Positions 1-9,363 of a stretch of DNA of 64,000 nucleotides are shown one piece after another; the stretch's first letter is position 1, and each line of letters begins with the position of its first letter. Position numbers and translations under genes: made by a program. The DNA lies in assembly GCF_025917685.1 (NCBI RefSeq), contig NZ_CP089518.1, forward strand, positions 4,341,001 through 4,405,000. The letters are read 5' to 3'. This stretch comes from Bacillus cereus. GTDB lineage: Bacteria; Bacillota; Bacilli; Bacillales; Bacillaceae_G. The notes beneath the pieces were generated by a model that saw nothing but the letters and a program-made list of their open reading frames with translations, was not told the DNA's origin and ran no database searches.

Positions 1-257
1 AATATGATAAACGCAAGTGCTTGATAAAATACTGTTTCAATATTATTTGCATCAATCCATTCTGGAACAGATACGTTTTTATCAAATGGATACGGAATAA
101 ATTTCGCAAGCGCTGGCGCTAAATCTTTACAGTACCAGTATGCAACAAGGTATGCGATAATAAAGCTTGTTAACTTTACAAGTTGCAGAATAAACCCTCT
201 GCGTAAGCCGAGGAAAAATCCCATAACAAGCAGTAAAATGATAATAATATCAATCAT
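1..257 (-). CDS. cvpA: CvpA family membrane protein (3' part cut by window edge)
   Basis: Reads MIDIIIILLLVMGFFLGLRR at the N-terminus, a hydrophobic segment followed by a basic turn. A second hydrophobic segment follows and then a loop with YPFDKN and EWIDANN. This is the pattern of the CvpA/colicin V production family, multi-pass inner membrane proteins of poorly defined role. The start lies 1 nt past the zapA stop codon, so the two are almost certainly co-transcribed, as in other Bacillus. Only 85 residues are inside the window; the C-terminal half is missing because of the boundary, not because of a mutation. Confidence 0.85.
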   Translation of the reverse strand, partial: MIDIIIILLLVMGFFLGLRRGFILQLVKLTSFIIAYLVAYWYCKDLAPALAKFIPYPFDKNVSVPEWIDANNIETVFYQALAFII

Positions 258-258
258 G

Positions 259-528
259 TTATTCCATTCCTTTTTTTGTCATACTTTCTTTCAATTTCTC
301 ATGTTCTTCTTTTAATTTTATGTAATCGTGTATGACGTTTACCGCCGTCAATACCGCTAGTCTACTCGTGTCAAGCGAAGGATTCTTGGCATTGAGTTCG
401 CGCATTTTATCATCCACAATCGCTGCTACCATGCGGATATGACTTGTACTTTCATCGCCAACAACTGAATATTGCTGACCATAGATTTCTACATTAATTC
501 GACTTTTCTTTCCCTTTTGTTGTGACAA
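259..528 (-). CDS. zapA: Cell division protein ZapA
   Basis: ZapA binds FtsZ and promotes bundling of its filaments at the division site. The 89-residue protein has the family layout: an N-terminal head ([14 protein letters not shown]) followed by a long helix forming a coiled coil ([26 protein letters not shown]). I chose a TTG start at 528 because a GGAGG (minus strand of 537-541) lies 8 nt upstream. An upstream in-frame TTG at 543 would add five residues but has no ribosome site. cvpA follows directly. rnhC is divergent, so the roughly 120 bp between them must hold both promoters. Confidence 0.9.
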   Translation of the reverse strand: MSQQKGKKSRINVEIYGQQYSVVGDESTSHIRMVAAIVDDKMRELNAKNPSLDTSRLAVLTAVNVIHDYIKLKEEHEKLKESMTKKGME

Positions 529-652
529 CTCACCGGCCTCCAATCACGTACAGAATCCTAAAGTTTATCATACCATGAACCTTCATAATATGGAAACAGA
601 AAGAACAATCCGATATGATAAAAATAACAATATAAAAAAAGGGGTGACCATT

Positions 653-1588
653 ATGTCAAATTCTATCGTAATTCAAACAAATTCTACAGTAATTGAAAAC
701 ATGAAACAACAATATAAACAAGCGCTTAGCCCGAAAATTCCACAAGGCGGGATCTTCATGGCAAAGGTGCCATCTTGCACAATTACAGCGTATAAATCTG
801 GAAAAGTAATGTTCCAAGGAGGCCGCGCTGAAGCAGAAGCTTCTCGTTGGCAAACTGTCTCTCAAACACCGAAAACAGCTGTAAAAAAATCTGTCGATTC
901 ACACCGTTATGCACCGCCTACTTCCATCAGTACAATGTCTATCGTAGGGTCAGATGAAGTTGGTACTGGTGATTTCTTCGGACCGATGACAGTAGTTGCT
1001 GTATATGTGGATGCAAAGCAAATTCCACTACTAAAAGAACTTGGTGTAAAAGACTCTAAAAACTTAAATGACGATCAAATTACTGCCATTGCAAAACAAC
1101 TTCTACACGTTGTTCCTTACAGCTCTCTTGTCCTTCACAATGAAAAATATAACGAGCTATTTGATAAAGGAAACAACCAAGGTAAGTTAAAAGCCTTACT
1201 ACATAATAAAGCTATTACAAACTTATTAGCTAAAATTGCACCTACAAAGCCTGAAGGCGTCTTAATCGATCAATTCACACAACCTGATACATACTACAAA
1301 TATTTAGCAAAACAAAAACAGGTACAACGTGAAAATGTTTACTTCGCGACGAAAGGCGAAAGCGTCCATTTAGCAGTAGCCGCTGCTTCTATTTTAGCTC
1401 GTTACTCATTCGTAAAACAGTTTGACGAACTAAGCAAAAAAGCTGGTATGCCACTTCCAAAAGGTGCCGGTAAACAAGTTGATATTGCCGCTGCTAAATT
1501 AATTCAAAAGCTTGGTAAAGAACGATTACCTGAGTTTGTGAAAATGCATTTCGCTAATAAGGAGAAGGCGTTTCGCTTATTAAAATAG
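653..1588 (+). CDS. rnhC: Ribonuclease HIII
   Basis: Cleaves the RNA strand of RNA-DNA hybrids in the cytoplasm. The 311-residue protein has an N-terminal TBP-like substrate-binding domain (about residues 1-85) and an RNase HII/HIII catalytic domain. The catalytic DEG motif is visible as GSDEVGTGDFFGP, and further acidic residues occur in LGVKDSKNLND and VLIDQF. Start at 653 follows AAAAAAGGGGTGACC; an in-frame start at 575 exists but lacks a ribosome site. The gene is divergent from zapA and ends at a strong terminator. Confidence 0.95.
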   Translation: MSNSIVIQTNSTVIENMKQQYKQALSPKIPQGGIFMAKVPSCTITAYKSGKVMFQGGRAEAEASRWQTVSQTPKTAVKKSVDSHRYAPPTSISTMSIVGSDEVGTGDFFGPMTVVAVYVDAKQIPLLKELGVKDSKNLNDDQITAIAKQLLHVVPYSSLVLHNEKYNELFDKGNNQGKLKALLHNKAITNLLAKIAPTKPEGVLIDQFTQPDTYYKYLAKQKQVQRENVYFATKGESVHLAVAAASILARYSFVKQFDELSKKAGMPLPKGAGKQVDIAAAKLIQKLGKERLPEFVKMHFANKEKAFRLLK

Positions 1589-1600
1589 TATCGACAAAAA

Positions 1601-1626
1601 CAGGAGCCTACAAACTCCTGTTTTTT
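1601..1626 (+). terminator. Rho-independent terminator of rnhC
   Basis: Six-base stem CAGGAG/CTCCTG around an 8-nt loop, followed immediately by six T, 12 nt after the rnhC stop. Confidence 0.8.
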
Positions 1627-1704
1627 GTTTCCCCCTACTATAGGCCTTATATTTTTGTTACAATTATAATATACAGATTATTCTAACATAGGAGGAGATT
1701 CCCA

Positions 1705-1974
1705 TTGCTACTTCTACAAATGATTCTAAATATTTTACTAGGTGATCCACATGAAAGACAATTCGAAATTAGGGGAAATATTCAATTACTCAGTGAGCAG
1801 CAGGAGTTTCAAAACTTGATTGAAAGATATGGTAGATCATTCCTATTAAACTTACGAATTCGAAAGTTTATTGGGAAACACGATGCCCGCTTGTTAATAC
1901 ACAATCCAGCAAAACTACAACACTTCTGTAAGGAACTTGAATTTATGATTAGAAAAAGGAGGTATTTCATATGA
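1705..1974 (+). CDS. Hypothetical protein, 89 aa (first gene of a two-gene unit)
   Basis: I do not recognise this protein. It starts with TTG at 1705, 8 nt after a clear GGAGGA (1691-1696). The first 13 residues are hydrophobic (LLLQMILNILLGD). The rest is charged and basic, ending KELEFMIRKRRYFI, with no cysteines or catalytic motif that I can see. Its stop overlaps the start of the next gene by 4 nt (ATGA), and a second ribosome site (AAAGGAGG, 1955-1962) is embedded in its last codons. This translational coupling argues that both are real genes working together. Function unknown. Confidence 0.7.
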   Translation: MLLLQMILNILLGDPHERQFEIRGNIQLLSEQQEFQNLIERYGRSFLLNLRIRKFIGKHDARLLIHNPAKLQHFCKELEFMIRKRRYFI

Positions 1975-2222
1975 ACGCTGTAAAAGTAAAAAAGGTATTA
2001 TATGCTTTCGTACACCTCGTAGGTCCACTTTCTTACTTCATTATTTCTACCATTTGGGGAGTTTTTTTCACTACTAAATCCATATTCGAGAATATATCTG
2101 ATAATCTTGGCGTTATGGCTATCTATTACGTGTTCATTAGCTTAGTGTGGTTTTTCTATTTAGGTCGATTAGACAAAGATGTAGATAAAATCACAAAAGA
2201 AATTAACGATAATAAGATGTAA
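1971..2222 (+). CDS. Hypothetical small membrane protein, 83 aa
   Basis: Two predicted membrane segments: about residues 10-33 (LYAFVHLVGPLSYFIIST) and 47-64 (VMAIYYVFISLVWFFYL). A charged tail rich in Lys and Asp follows (DKDVDKITKEINDNK). Not a family I recognise. It is coupled to the preceding 89-aa gene by an ATGA overlap, has its own AAAGGAGG ribosome site, and ends just before a terminator hairpin. Confidence 0.75.
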   Translation: MNAVKVKKVLYAFVHLVGPLSYFIISTIWGVFFTTKSIFENISDNLGVMAIYYVFISLVWFFYLGRLDKDVDKITKEINDNKM

Positions 2223-2229
2223 TACATAA

Positions 2230-2258
2230 AAAAGGAGTGTCGCCAAGACTCTCCTTTT
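2230..2258. terminator. Terminator between the two-gene unit and the yuzL-like gene
   Basis: AAAGGAG/CTCCTTT stem with A-rich left and T-rich right flanks, so it can end transcripts from both sides. It lies 7 nt after the 83-aa gene and just beyond the end of the convergent 44-aa gene. Confidence 0.7.
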
Positions 2259-2263
2259 TTATG

Positions 2264-2398
2264 TTAGCTTCGTTTCTGCTTCTTATTAGATGAAGATACT
2301 TTATGAGAGCCTGTTTCATGTGTTGTCGTTCCTTGTCCTTCTACTTCTGGAGAACCTAGGCCCGATCTTGAATGATCTTTTTTCACTTTTTTACTCAT
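2264..2398 (-). CDS. Small basic protein, YuzL-like (44 aa)
   Basis: A 44-residue lysine-, serine- and glycine-rich protein starting MSKKVKKDHSRSGLGSPEVE and ending NKKQKRS. Composition and length match the YuzL family of small Bacillus proteins, and superficially small acid-soluble spore proteins. The ribosome site AAGGGGTG is well placed upstream of the ATG. The family assignment is from memory of the motif pattern and is tentative; that it is a real gene is well supported by the ribosome site and the flanking hairpin. Confidence 0.7.
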   Translation of the reverse strand: MSKKVKKDHSRSGLGSPEVEGQGTTTHETGSHKVSSSNKKQKRS

Positions 2399-2453
2399 TT
2401 ATATTCACCCCTTCGCGTTACTTTTTGCTATGAGGTAATAAACTATGCAAAAT

Positions 2454-2485
2454 AAAAAGCGAGAGGAAATCCTCTCGCTTTTTTC
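2454..2485 (-). terminator. Terminator of asnS
   Basis: AAAAGCGAGAGGA/TCCTCTCGCTTTTTT stem with a 2-nt centre, starting 5 nt beyond the asnS stop codon and flanked by A and T runs. Confidence 0.85.
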
Positions 2486-2490
2486 ACATT

Positions 2491-3882
2491 TTAGAATTCA
2501 GAAGAACCTGGAGTTCTTGGGAATGGAATTACGTCACGGATGTTAGCCATGCCAGTGATGTACATTAGGAAGCGCTCGAAACCTAGACCGAATCCAGCAT
2601 GTTTTGTACCGCCGTATTTTCTAAGTTCTAAGTACCACCAGTAATCCTCTTCGTTCATACCTAGTTCTTTAATTCTGTCTACTAAAACGTCCATTCTTTC
2701 TTCACGTTGACTGCCACCGATTAATTCGCCGATGCCAGGAACTAGAAGGTCAGTAGCAGCTACTGTTTTACCATCTTCATTAAGACGCATGTAGAATGCT
2801 TTAATGTCTTTCGGATAGTCAGTTACAAATACAGGGCGTTTGAAGATTTCTTCTGATAAGTATCTTTCGTGCTCTGTTTGTAAGTCAATACCCCATTCTA
2901 CTGGGTATTTGAAGTCAGCACCTGACTCTTGAAGCACTTTAATTGCTTCTGTATATGTGATGCGACCGAAGTCAGAGTTAATTACGTTGTTCATGCGCTC
3001 TAGAACTGTTTTGTCAACGAAACTGTTGAAGAATTCCATTTCTTCTGGTGCATGCTCTAGTACGTATTTCATTGCATATTTTAGCATATCTTCTGTAAGG
3101 TTCATTACGTCACCTAATTCAGCGAATGCAATCTCAGGCTCAACCATCCAGAACTCAGCTGCGTGGCGAGTTGTGTTTGAGTTTTCTGCACGGAATGTAG
3201 GTCCGAATGTGTAAACATCACGGAATGCTAACGCATAAGCTTCAGCGTTCAGCTGTCCACTTACTGTTAAGTTTGTTTCTTTACCGAAGAAGTCTTTTGA
3301 TTCATCAACTTGTCCGTCTTCACCTTTTGGTACGTTGTTTAAATCTTGCGTTGTTACGCGGAACATTTCGCCAGCACCTTCTGTATCACTACCAGTGATG
3401 ATTGGTGTGTGAACATGTACGAATCCACGCTCTTGGAAGAATTGGTGAATCGCAAATGCTGCGATAGAACGTACACGGAACGTTGCAGAGAATGCATTTG
3501 TTCTTGGACGTAAATGAGCGATTGTACGTAAGTATTCAAACGTATGACGCTTCTTTTGAAGTGGGTAATCAGAGTCTGATAAGCCTTCGATATCAATTTT
3601 TTCTGCTTTAATTTCAAATGGTTGCTTCGCTCCAGGCGTTGCAATTACTTTACCTTCTACTTTAACTGAAGAGCTAAGTGGAAGTTTTGCAATTTCTTTG
3701 AAGTTCTCTAATTCTGTATCGAAAACGATTTGAACGCCTTTGAAGAAGCTACCGTCGTTTAATTCGATGAAACCAAATGCTTTTGAATCACGTAAGTTAC
3801 GAATCCACCCTGATACTTGTACTGTTTGATCTGCATACTTTTCTGTATCTCTATACAGACTTTTTACTAATGTGTTTTCCAT
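2491..3882 (-). CDS. asnS: Asparagine--tRNA ligase
   Basis: Charges tRNA-Asn with asparagine using ATP. The 463-residue class IIb synthetase has an N-terminal OB-fold anticodon-binding domain (about 1-105, with [15 protein letters not shown]) and a catalytic core. In the core, motif 2 reads [21 protein letters not shown] and motif 3 [13 protein letters not shown]. Start at 3882 follows AAGGAGA; an in-frame ATG 36 nt upstream is in the leader and has no ribosome site. Expression is controlled by the Asn T-box upstream. Confidence 0.97.
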   Translation of the reverse strand: MENTLVKSLYRDTEKYADQTVQVSGWIRNLRDSKAFGFIELNDGSFFKGVQIVFDTELENFKEIAKLPLSSSVKVEGKVIATPGAKQPFEIKAEKIDIEGLSDSDYPLQKKRHTFEYLRTIAHLRPRTNAFSATFRVRSIAAFAIHQFFQERGFVHVHTPIITGSDTEGAGEMFRVTTQDLNNVPKGEDGQVDESKDFFGKETNLTVSGQLNAEAYALAFRDVYTFGPTFRAENSNTTRHAAEFWMVEPEIAFAELGDVMNLTEDMLKYAMKYVLEHAPEEMEFFNSFVDKTVLERMNNVINSDFGRITYTEAIKVLQESGADFKYPVEWGIDLQTEHERYLSEEIFKRPVFVTDYPKDIKAFYMRLNEDGKTVAATDLLVPGIGELIGGSQREERMDVLVDRIKELGMNEEDYWWYLELRKYGGTKHAGFGLGFERFLMYITGMANIRDVIPFPRTPGSSEF

Positions 3883-3916
3883 AGTGAAATTCTCCTTTGC
3901 TGATATATTTAAATAC

Positions 3917-4190
3917 AAAAAAACCTTTCATCCATAAAGGGACGAAAGGTTAAACTTCGCGGTACCACCCAATTTGTCATAAAGACCAACTTTAACTCGT
4001 ATGTAATACATACTTCCCGGTTTGTAACAGGCCGGATTCCCGTCTAAGTCTACTCTTGAATACAAGATCCAATTTCGGTTAGCAACTCCAAGGTGTTCTT
4101 CATATATACCGCCTCATCAGGCTCTCACCGTCCCTGACTCGCTTTGGATTATAGTATATACTACTTTTCCTTATCATCGTCTTTCGTTTT
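3917..4190 (-). promoter_or_regulatory. T-box leader of asnS (specifier AAC, Asn)
   Basis: tRNA-sensing transcription attenuator. The conserved T-box GGGTGGTACCGCG lies at 3958-3970 on the minus strand. It is followed by a terminator stem (ACCTTTCGTCCC... around 3923-3950) with a T run at 3917-3922. In Stem I the minus-strand text GAAG-AAC-ACC places the specifier codon AAC at 4095-4097, matching asparagine. Uncharged tRNA-Asn is expected to stabilise the antiterminator and allow asnS transcription. The 5' boundary is approximate. Confidence 0.92.
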
Positions 4191-4204
4191 GTTAAACTAA
4201 AATT

Positions 4205-4233
4205 AATGTACTACATTCGAGGGAAAGATGCAA
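4205..4233 (-). promoter_or_regulatory. Putative sigma-A promoter of asnS leader
   Basis: On the minus strand, TTGCAT (4228-4233) and TACATT (4205-4210) are separated by 17 nt. This places transcription start near 4198, just ahead of the T-box Stem I. Sequence match only. Confidence 0.45.
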
Positions 4234-4323
4234 GATGTCGGAAAATATATCAGTATTTTTCTTTCTTCAACAACATATATTTAAAAGCTTTCCTTGTACA
4301 GACCAATCCCCTGCCGTATTATG

Positions 4324-5163
4324 CTAATTTGCTTCTAATAATGCTTTCATCTTCATTTCTGTATCTTCCTCTGTACGAGGCTGGTAAATTGTAAGCTTTA
4401 ATTCAGGTGCGTCATAAACCTGGAGTGTGACATGATCCATAATCAACGTTCCAGCGACAGGATGTAAAAGTATTTTCCGACCAATAGGTGTTCCTTGTAC
4501 TTCATGATTTGACCACCACATACGAAATTCGCTACTTCTTTCCGTAAGTTCTTCAATTATATTTTTAAACCACTCATCCCCAATAAACTGTGTATATGTA
4601 GAACGGAACTGTGCAATTAAACGTTGCGCATGGTTTTCCCAGTTTTCAAATAGTTCACGGTATTCTTTTGATGTAAAACAACGCCAAACTGCATTTCGAT
4701 TTCTCTCATCCATTTCGCCAAAATCACCAAATACAACGCTTGCTGCTTTATTCCAATGAACAATGTTTAGTTTCTCATCAATTACATAAGTAGGACAAAA
4801 TTGTAATTGATCTAATAGCCCCTCTAAAATCCCATTTATGTGTCCAGCAATCGGTTTCCTTATTTGAGAAGGTAGTGAATGATTTGCTAATAAAAGCAAA
4901 TGTTTTTTCTCTTCCCCCTCCAACTGAAATACACGAGAAATTGACTCTATAACTTCTTGAGAAACTTGGATATCACGCCCTTGTTCTAACCATGTATACC
5001 ATGTCAATCCAATTCCAGCTAATTGCGCAACTTCTTCTCGTCTTAATCCTTTTATTCTTCTTCGTTGACCAATTGGTAAATTAAATTGCTCAGGAGTCAA
5101 CCTAGCGCGGCGGCTTTTTAAAAAATCAGCTAGTTCCTTCCTTCTATCTGCATCGCTTAACAT
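4324..5163 (-). CDS. XRE-family regulator with MmyB-like ligand-binding domain
   Basis: A 279-residue transcription factor. Residues about 10-80 form an XRE-type helix-turn-helix (LRREEVAQLAGIGLTWYTWLEQGR). The remainder matches the MmyB-like PAS-related ligand domain (PTYVIDEKLNIVHWNKAASVVFGDF, then RLIAQFRSTY and LIMDHVTLQVYDAPELKLTIY). Proteins of this class usually repress or activate a divergent transport or detoxification gene. Here an MFS transporter begins about 100 bp away on the other strand, so it is the likely target. Start is supported by AAAGGGGAAC. The ligand cannot be told from sequence. Confidence 0.85.
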   Translation of the reverse strand: MLSDADRRKELADFLKSRRARLTPEQFNLPIGQRRRIKGLRREEVAQLAGIGLTWYTWLEQGRDIQVSQEVIESISRVFQLEGEEKKHLLLLANHSLPSQIRKPIAGHINGILEGLLDQLQFCPTYVIDEKLNIVHWNKAASVVFGDFGEMDERNRNAVWRCFTSKEYRELFENWENHAQRLIAQFRSTYTQFIGDEWFKNIIEELTERSSEFRMWWSNHEVQGTPIGRKILLHPVAGTLIMDHVTLQVYDAPELKLTIYQPRTEEDTEMKMKALLEAN

Positions 5164-5267
5164 ATAATGTTCCCCTTTATTAGTGGTAGTTTTTATACCA
5201 GTATAAATACACTCCTATTTTCATTATAAACCTACCTTTATCTTAATAAGTAAAGGAGGTGAATTTT

Positions 5268-6485
5268 ATGATAATAAAAAATACAGAAACGCATTCTTTC
5301 GAACTGACACAGCGATTTGTTTTATTCATGGCGATAATATGTGGTTTTACAGTAGCAAACGTGTATATAAATCAAACCCTTTTAGTAAGTATGGCTCATA
5401 CTTTTCATGTTTCAGAAACTAGAATCGGTATTGCTGCTACTGTAACCCAAGTCGGGTATGCATTAGGAAACCTCTTCCTAGTTCCTTTAGGAGATATGCT
5501 TGAGAGAAAAAAATTAATTTTAAGTTTATTGTCCCTCGTTTGTATCAATTTAGCTTTATCCGCTTTATCGACAAGTGCGAATTGGCTAATTGCATCCAAT
5601 TTTATTCTTGGATTTGTTACAATCATCCCCCAGATTGTAATCCCTTTTGTCTCTCAATACGCCACTGATCAAAATAGGGGGCGAATTTTAGGCAATGTGT
5701 CTATCGGTCTAGTTTGCGGCATTTTAGGTGCTCGATTAATTAGTGGATTTATTGATATTCACTTCGGATGGCGAGCTGTTTACGGAAGTTTTTTCATAAG
5801 TACATCCATTCTTATTTTATTGGTGAAAATATATTTCCCTAAGGGAGATACGATTCACCACATGCAGTATAAAAAGCTGTTTCATTCTTTCCTTCCACTT
5901 TTGTTGCAAGAAAAAATATTGCGAAAGGCTTGTTTAAGTCAAGGAATGATATTTGGAGCTTTTAGTGTCTTTTGGACTACACTTATTTTCTTATTAACCA
6001 CACCTCCTTATCATTACGGAAGTTCTACTGTTGGATTAATCGGTTTAGTAGGAATAGTAGGGGCATTTGCAACACCTATAATTGGGCGCATTATAGATAA
6101 AAAAGGAGCCGTATTTGCTAGTACTTTATGTACATCTATTTCATTTTTTTCTTTTTTACTATTTTTATTTTTAGGGTACTGGTTACCAGGACTAATTATA
6201 GGAGCCCTTCTACTTACAGCCAGTACTCAAGCAAATCAAGTCGCTTGTCAAGCACACATTTTCCAATTACACCCTGAGAAACGAAGTAGTTTGAACGGCA
6301 TATACATGGTAGCTACATTCCTTGGTGGATCTATTGGTTCTTACTTGGGACTACTCGCCTGGAGCAAATGGCAGTGGACCGGAGTATGCATTCTTGGAAT
6401 TTCCATGATAAGTATTGCAATAATCTCGTTTATAAAAATACCTAACTATACTAGAAAGGGAGATATATGTAATGAAAAATCCTAG
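5268..6485 (+). CDS. MFS transporter (DHA1-like efflux pump)
   Basis: A 405-residue protein with about 12 hydrophobic segments. It carries the major facilitator loop 2-3 signature as GNLFLVPLGDMLERKKLI, and the second-half counterpart near PIIGRIIDKKGA. Likely exports a small organic compound by proton antiport; substrate unknown. Start at the ATG 5268 has AAAGGAGG 8 nt upstream; the in-frame GTG at 5259 overlaps that site. It overlaps the next gene by 14 nt and is divergent from an XRE/MmyB regulator. Confidence 0.85.
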   Translation: MIIKNTETHSFELTQRFVLFMAIICGFTVANVYINQTLLVSMAHTFHVSETRIGIAATVTQVGYALGNLFLVPLGDMLERKKLILSLLSLVCINLALSALSTSANWLIASNFILGFVTIIPQIVIPFVSQYATDQNRGRILGNVSIGLVCGILGARLISGFIDIHFGWRAVYGSFFISTSILILLVKIYFPKGDTIHHMQYKKLFHSFLPLLLQEKILRKACLSQGMIFGAFSVFWTTLIFLLTTPPYHYGSSTVGLIGLVGIVGAFATPIIGRIIDKKGAVFASTLCTSISFFSFLLFLFLGYWLPGLIIGALLLTASTQANQVACQAHIFQLHPEKRSSLNGIYMVATFLGGSIGSYLGLLAWSKWQWTGVCILGISMISIAIISFIKIPNYTRKGDICNEKS

Positions 6486-6867
6486 TGTAAATTATGAAAA
6501 AGGAATGAAAGTTTTAGCAAAAATCGCTCCAGAACATTATCAAAATATTGTAAATAACTTTGCAGATTCTATTGCGCCTGATTTAGGAACATTAGCTGTA
6601 GAATTTAACTACGGTCAAATTTTCGCCAGACCAGGTCTTGACTTAAAATCTCGATTACTTGCGACCGTTGCTGGATTAACAGCTTTAGGCAATACTGAGC
6701 AGCTAAAATTTTATATAATCGGAGCATTAAACGTCGGATGGACAGAAGAAGAAATCATTGAAGTAATGATGCAAATGATTATTTATGCCGGATTTCCTGT
6801 AGCATTAAACACCATTTTAACGGTTGCTACCGAGGTATTTACAGAACGAAAAACAGCTGAAATTTAA
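6472..6867 (+). CDS. Carboxymuconolactone decarboxylase family protein
   Basis: A 131-residue all-helical protein of the CMD/AhpD-like fold (ARPGLDLKSRLLATVAGLTALGN, then WTEEEIIEVMMQMIIYAGFP). It has no cysteine at all, so it cannot be an AhpD-type CxxC peroxidase. It is closer to the gamma-carboxymuconolactone decarboxylase side of the family. The start lies inside the end of the MFS gene, 8 nt after GGGAGATAT, implying translational coupling. Presumably acts on the compound the regulator senses or the pump exports (inference). Confidence 0.82.
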   Translation: MKNPSVNYEKGMKVLAKIAPEHYQNIVNNFADSIAPDLGTLAVEFNYGQIFARPGLDLKSRLLATVAGLTALGNTEQLKFYIIGALNVGWTEEEIIEVMMQMIIYAGFPVALNTILTVATEVFTERKTAEI

Positions 6868-6875
6868 TTAAAAAT

Positions 6876-6915
6876 AAAAAGGTTGAGCCTCATGTAATTA
6901 GCACTCAACCTTTTT
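6876..6915. terminator. Bidirectional terminator between the CMD gene and pheT
   Basis: AAAAAGGTTGAG/CTCAACCTTTTT stem. The T and A runs on either side let it serve both the plus-strand unit and pheT. Confidence 0.88.
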
Positions 6916-6924
6916 ATTTAAAAA

Positions 6925-9345
6925 TTACTTACGTAACTCCGCACCAAATTTCTCTTCTACCGCTGTTAATACACGGTTATGTGCTTCTGTTACTTCTTCA
7001 TCTGTTAATGTACGTTCTGCATCGAAGTAGTTCATAGAGAATGCAAGTGATTTCTTGCCTTCTTCCATTTTTTCACCTTCGTATAAGTCGAATAGTGTTA
7101 CATCTTTCAGAAGTTCTCCGCCAGCTTCAGCAATGACTTGCTTCATTTCACCAGCTTTTGTTTCTGTTGTTACGACAACAGCCATATCACGTGTCATAGA
7201 TGGGAAACGTGGAATTGCTGAGTAGTAAGTTTCCTCTGCGTCTGCACCGAATACTTTTACAAGAGATAGTTCGAATACGAATGTATCTTTCACATCTAAT
7301 TGTTTTTGCGCTTCAGGGTGCAATTGACCGATGAATCCAATTACTTCGCCATCTAATACGATGTCAGCTGTACGTCCCGGGTGCATACCTTCACGTTTTG
7401 CTGGTGCATATGTGATTTGGTTAGCAACGCCTAGTACGTCGAATAATCCTTCTAGCACGCCTTTAACAACGAAGAAGTCTACAACTTTCTTCTCACCTTG
7501 CCATGCATGGTGAAGAGCAAGACCTGTCATAACACCTGCAAGATGTTGTTCTTCTTTCGGAAGTTCTCCTGCTTCTGTTGGTAAGAAGACAGAACCTACT
7601 TCGTATAAAGCAACGCTATCGTTTTTACGTGCAACATTGTATGAAACTGCTTCTAACAATTGTGGCACTAAGCTTAAACGAAGTTGGCTACGCTCTTCGC
7701 TCATTGGAAGTGCAAGATTTACAGGAGCTTTTTCGTTTGGCTCAACCATATATTGTTTCGCTTTGTCAGCGCTTGTTAATGAATACGTGATTGCTTCATA
7801 TAAACCAGCGCCTTCTAGGAAGCGGCGTACTTTACGACGTTTCGTTTGTGCCGATGTTAATTTACCACGTGTCATTGTTCCAGAAGGTAATGTAACTGGA
7901 ATGTGGTCATAACCGTATAGACGACCCACTTCTTCTACTAAGTCTTCTGAAATTGTAATATCAGGACGACGTGCTGGCACATTTACATGGAATGTTCCTT
8001 CTACTTCTGTGAATGGGAATTTTAAGTTTGTGAACATTGTACCCATTTCACTTGCAGAAATATCTGTACCTAATACACGGTTTACTTTTTCAGCAGTAAC
8101 AGATACTGTACGCTCTTCTACTTGTAAGTTATCAGCTTCTACTACACCTTCAAGTGCTTCACCGCCAGCGTATTTTGCCATTAAAGCAGCTGCATGTTGA
8201 ATCGCTTCAAATGTGCGTGTTGGGTCAATCCCTTTTTCGAAACGTGCACTTGATTCACTACGAAGACCTAAGTCTTTTGATGTACGGCGCACAGTTTGTC
8301 CTGCAAAGTATGCAGACTCGATTAGAACGTTTACTGTGTCATTTGTAACTTCAGAATCAGCTCCGCCCATAACACCAGCAACAGCTAAAGCTTTTGTGCC
8401 GTTTGTAATTACAAGGTGGTGGCTTTGTAATGTACGTTCTTGATCATCTAATGTTTCAATTTTTTCGCCTTCTTTTGCAAGACGAACAACGATTTCTTTT
8501 GAACCTAATTTATCGTAATCGAATGCATGTAACGGTTGACCGTATTCCATTAAAATGTAGTTTGTAATATCAACAACGTTGCTAATTGGACGAATGCCAG
8601 CTGCCATAAGGCGCGTTTGCATCCACATTGGTGATGGACCAATCTTTACGTTCTTAACCATTTTTGTAATATATAATGGGTTTTCTTCTTTCGCTTCTAC
8701 ACTTACAGAAATGTAATCAGAAGTTTTTTCTGCTGTTTCTTGTAAGTCGATAGCTGGAAGTTTCACTTCACGGCCGTAAATAGCGGCTACTTCATATGCA
8801 ACACCTAACATGTTTAAGCAATCTGCACGGTTTGGTGTTAAACCAAGCTCAAGTACTTCATCGTGTAAGTTTAAAATTTCAAGTGCATCTGCACCAACTT
8901 CAGCGTCACTTGGGAAGATGAAGATACCATCTGCATATTCTTTTGAAACTAACTTTCCATCAATACCAAGCTCTTGAAGAGCACAAACCATACCGTGAGA
9001 AGCTTCACCGCGTAGTTTTGCTTTTTTAATCTTGAAGTTACCAGGAAGTACAGCGCCAACTTTTGCAACTGGTACTTTTAAACCTTTTGCAATATTAGCA
9101 GCACCACAAATAATTTGTACTGGTTCTTCTTCACCGATATCGATTAAGCATTTGCTTAATTTATCAGCTTCTGGGTGTTTTTCACATTCTAATACGTGAC
9201 CAACTACAACACCTTTTACACCTTTATTTAATACTTCAACGCCTTCTACTTCAATACCACTTTTCGTGATTTTGTCTGCTAGTTCTTGTGCCGTTACATC
9301 TTTAATATCTACATACTCTTGTAACCAACGATATGATACGAACAT
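6925..9345 (-). CDS. pheT: Phenylalanine--tRNA ligase beta subunit
   Basis: An 806-residue beta chain of the alpha2beta2 enzyme that charges tRNA-Phe. Domains in order: N-terminal EMAPII-like tRNA-binding domain (about 40-155, [20 protein letters not shown]), B3/B4 editing domain (about 210-385), B5 domain (about 405-475), the inactive class II-like core, and a C-terminal FDX-ACB anticodon-binding domain ([12 protein letters not shown] to the end). It lies 18 nt after pheS in the same operon and ends at a shared terminator. Confidence 0.97.
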   Translation of the reverse strand: MFVSYRWLQEYVDIKDVTAQELADKITKSGIEVEGVEVLNKGVKGVVVGHVLECEKHPEADKLSKCLIDIGEEEPVQIICGAANIAKGLKVPVAKVGAVLPGNFKIKKAKLRGEASHGMVCALQELGIDGKLVSKEYADGIFIFPSDAEVGADALEILNLHDEVLELGLTPNRADCLNMLGVAYEVAAIYGREVKLPAIDLQETAEKTSDYISVSVEAKEENPLYITKMVKNVKIGPSPMWMQTRLMAAGIRPISNVVDITNYILMEYGQPLHAFDYDKLGSKEIVVRLAKEGEKIETLDDQERTLQSHHLVITNGTKALAVAGVMGGADSEVTNDTVNVLIESAYFAGQTVRRTSKDLGLRSESSARFEKGIDPTRTFEAIQHAAALMAKYAGGEALEGVVEADNLQVEERTVSVTAEKVNRVLGTDISASEMGTMFTNLKFPFTEVEGTFHVNVPARRPDITISEDLVEEVGRLYGYDHIPVTLPSGTMTRGKLTSAQTKRRKVRRFLEGAGLYEAITYSLTSADKAKQYMVEPNEKAPVNLALPMSEERSQLRLSLVPQLLEAVSYNVARKNDSVALYEVGSVFLPTEAGELPKEEQHLAGVMTGLALHHAWQGEKKVVDFFVVKGVLEGLFDVLGVANQITYAPAKREGMHPGRTADIVLDGEVIGFIGQLHPEAQKQLDVKDTFVFELSLVKVFGADAEETYYSAIPRFPSMTRDMAVVVTTETKAGEMKQVIAEAGGELLKDVTLFDLYEGEKMEEGKKSLAFSMNYFDAERTLTDEEVTEAHNRVLTAVEEKFGAELRK

Positions 9346-9363
9346 ATTTATCCTCTCCTTCCC

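Noticed and set aside
2957..3398. Plus-strand frames inside asnS, and similar frames inside pheT, thrS, pyk, icd and others
   Set aside because: Shadows of strongly conserved minus-strand genes, without ribosome sites or recognisable protein motifs.
4206..4394. 62-aa plus-strand frame upstream of the XRE gene end
   Set aside because: Overlaps the asnS promoter and the 3' end of the XRE gene in antisense; no ribosome site.
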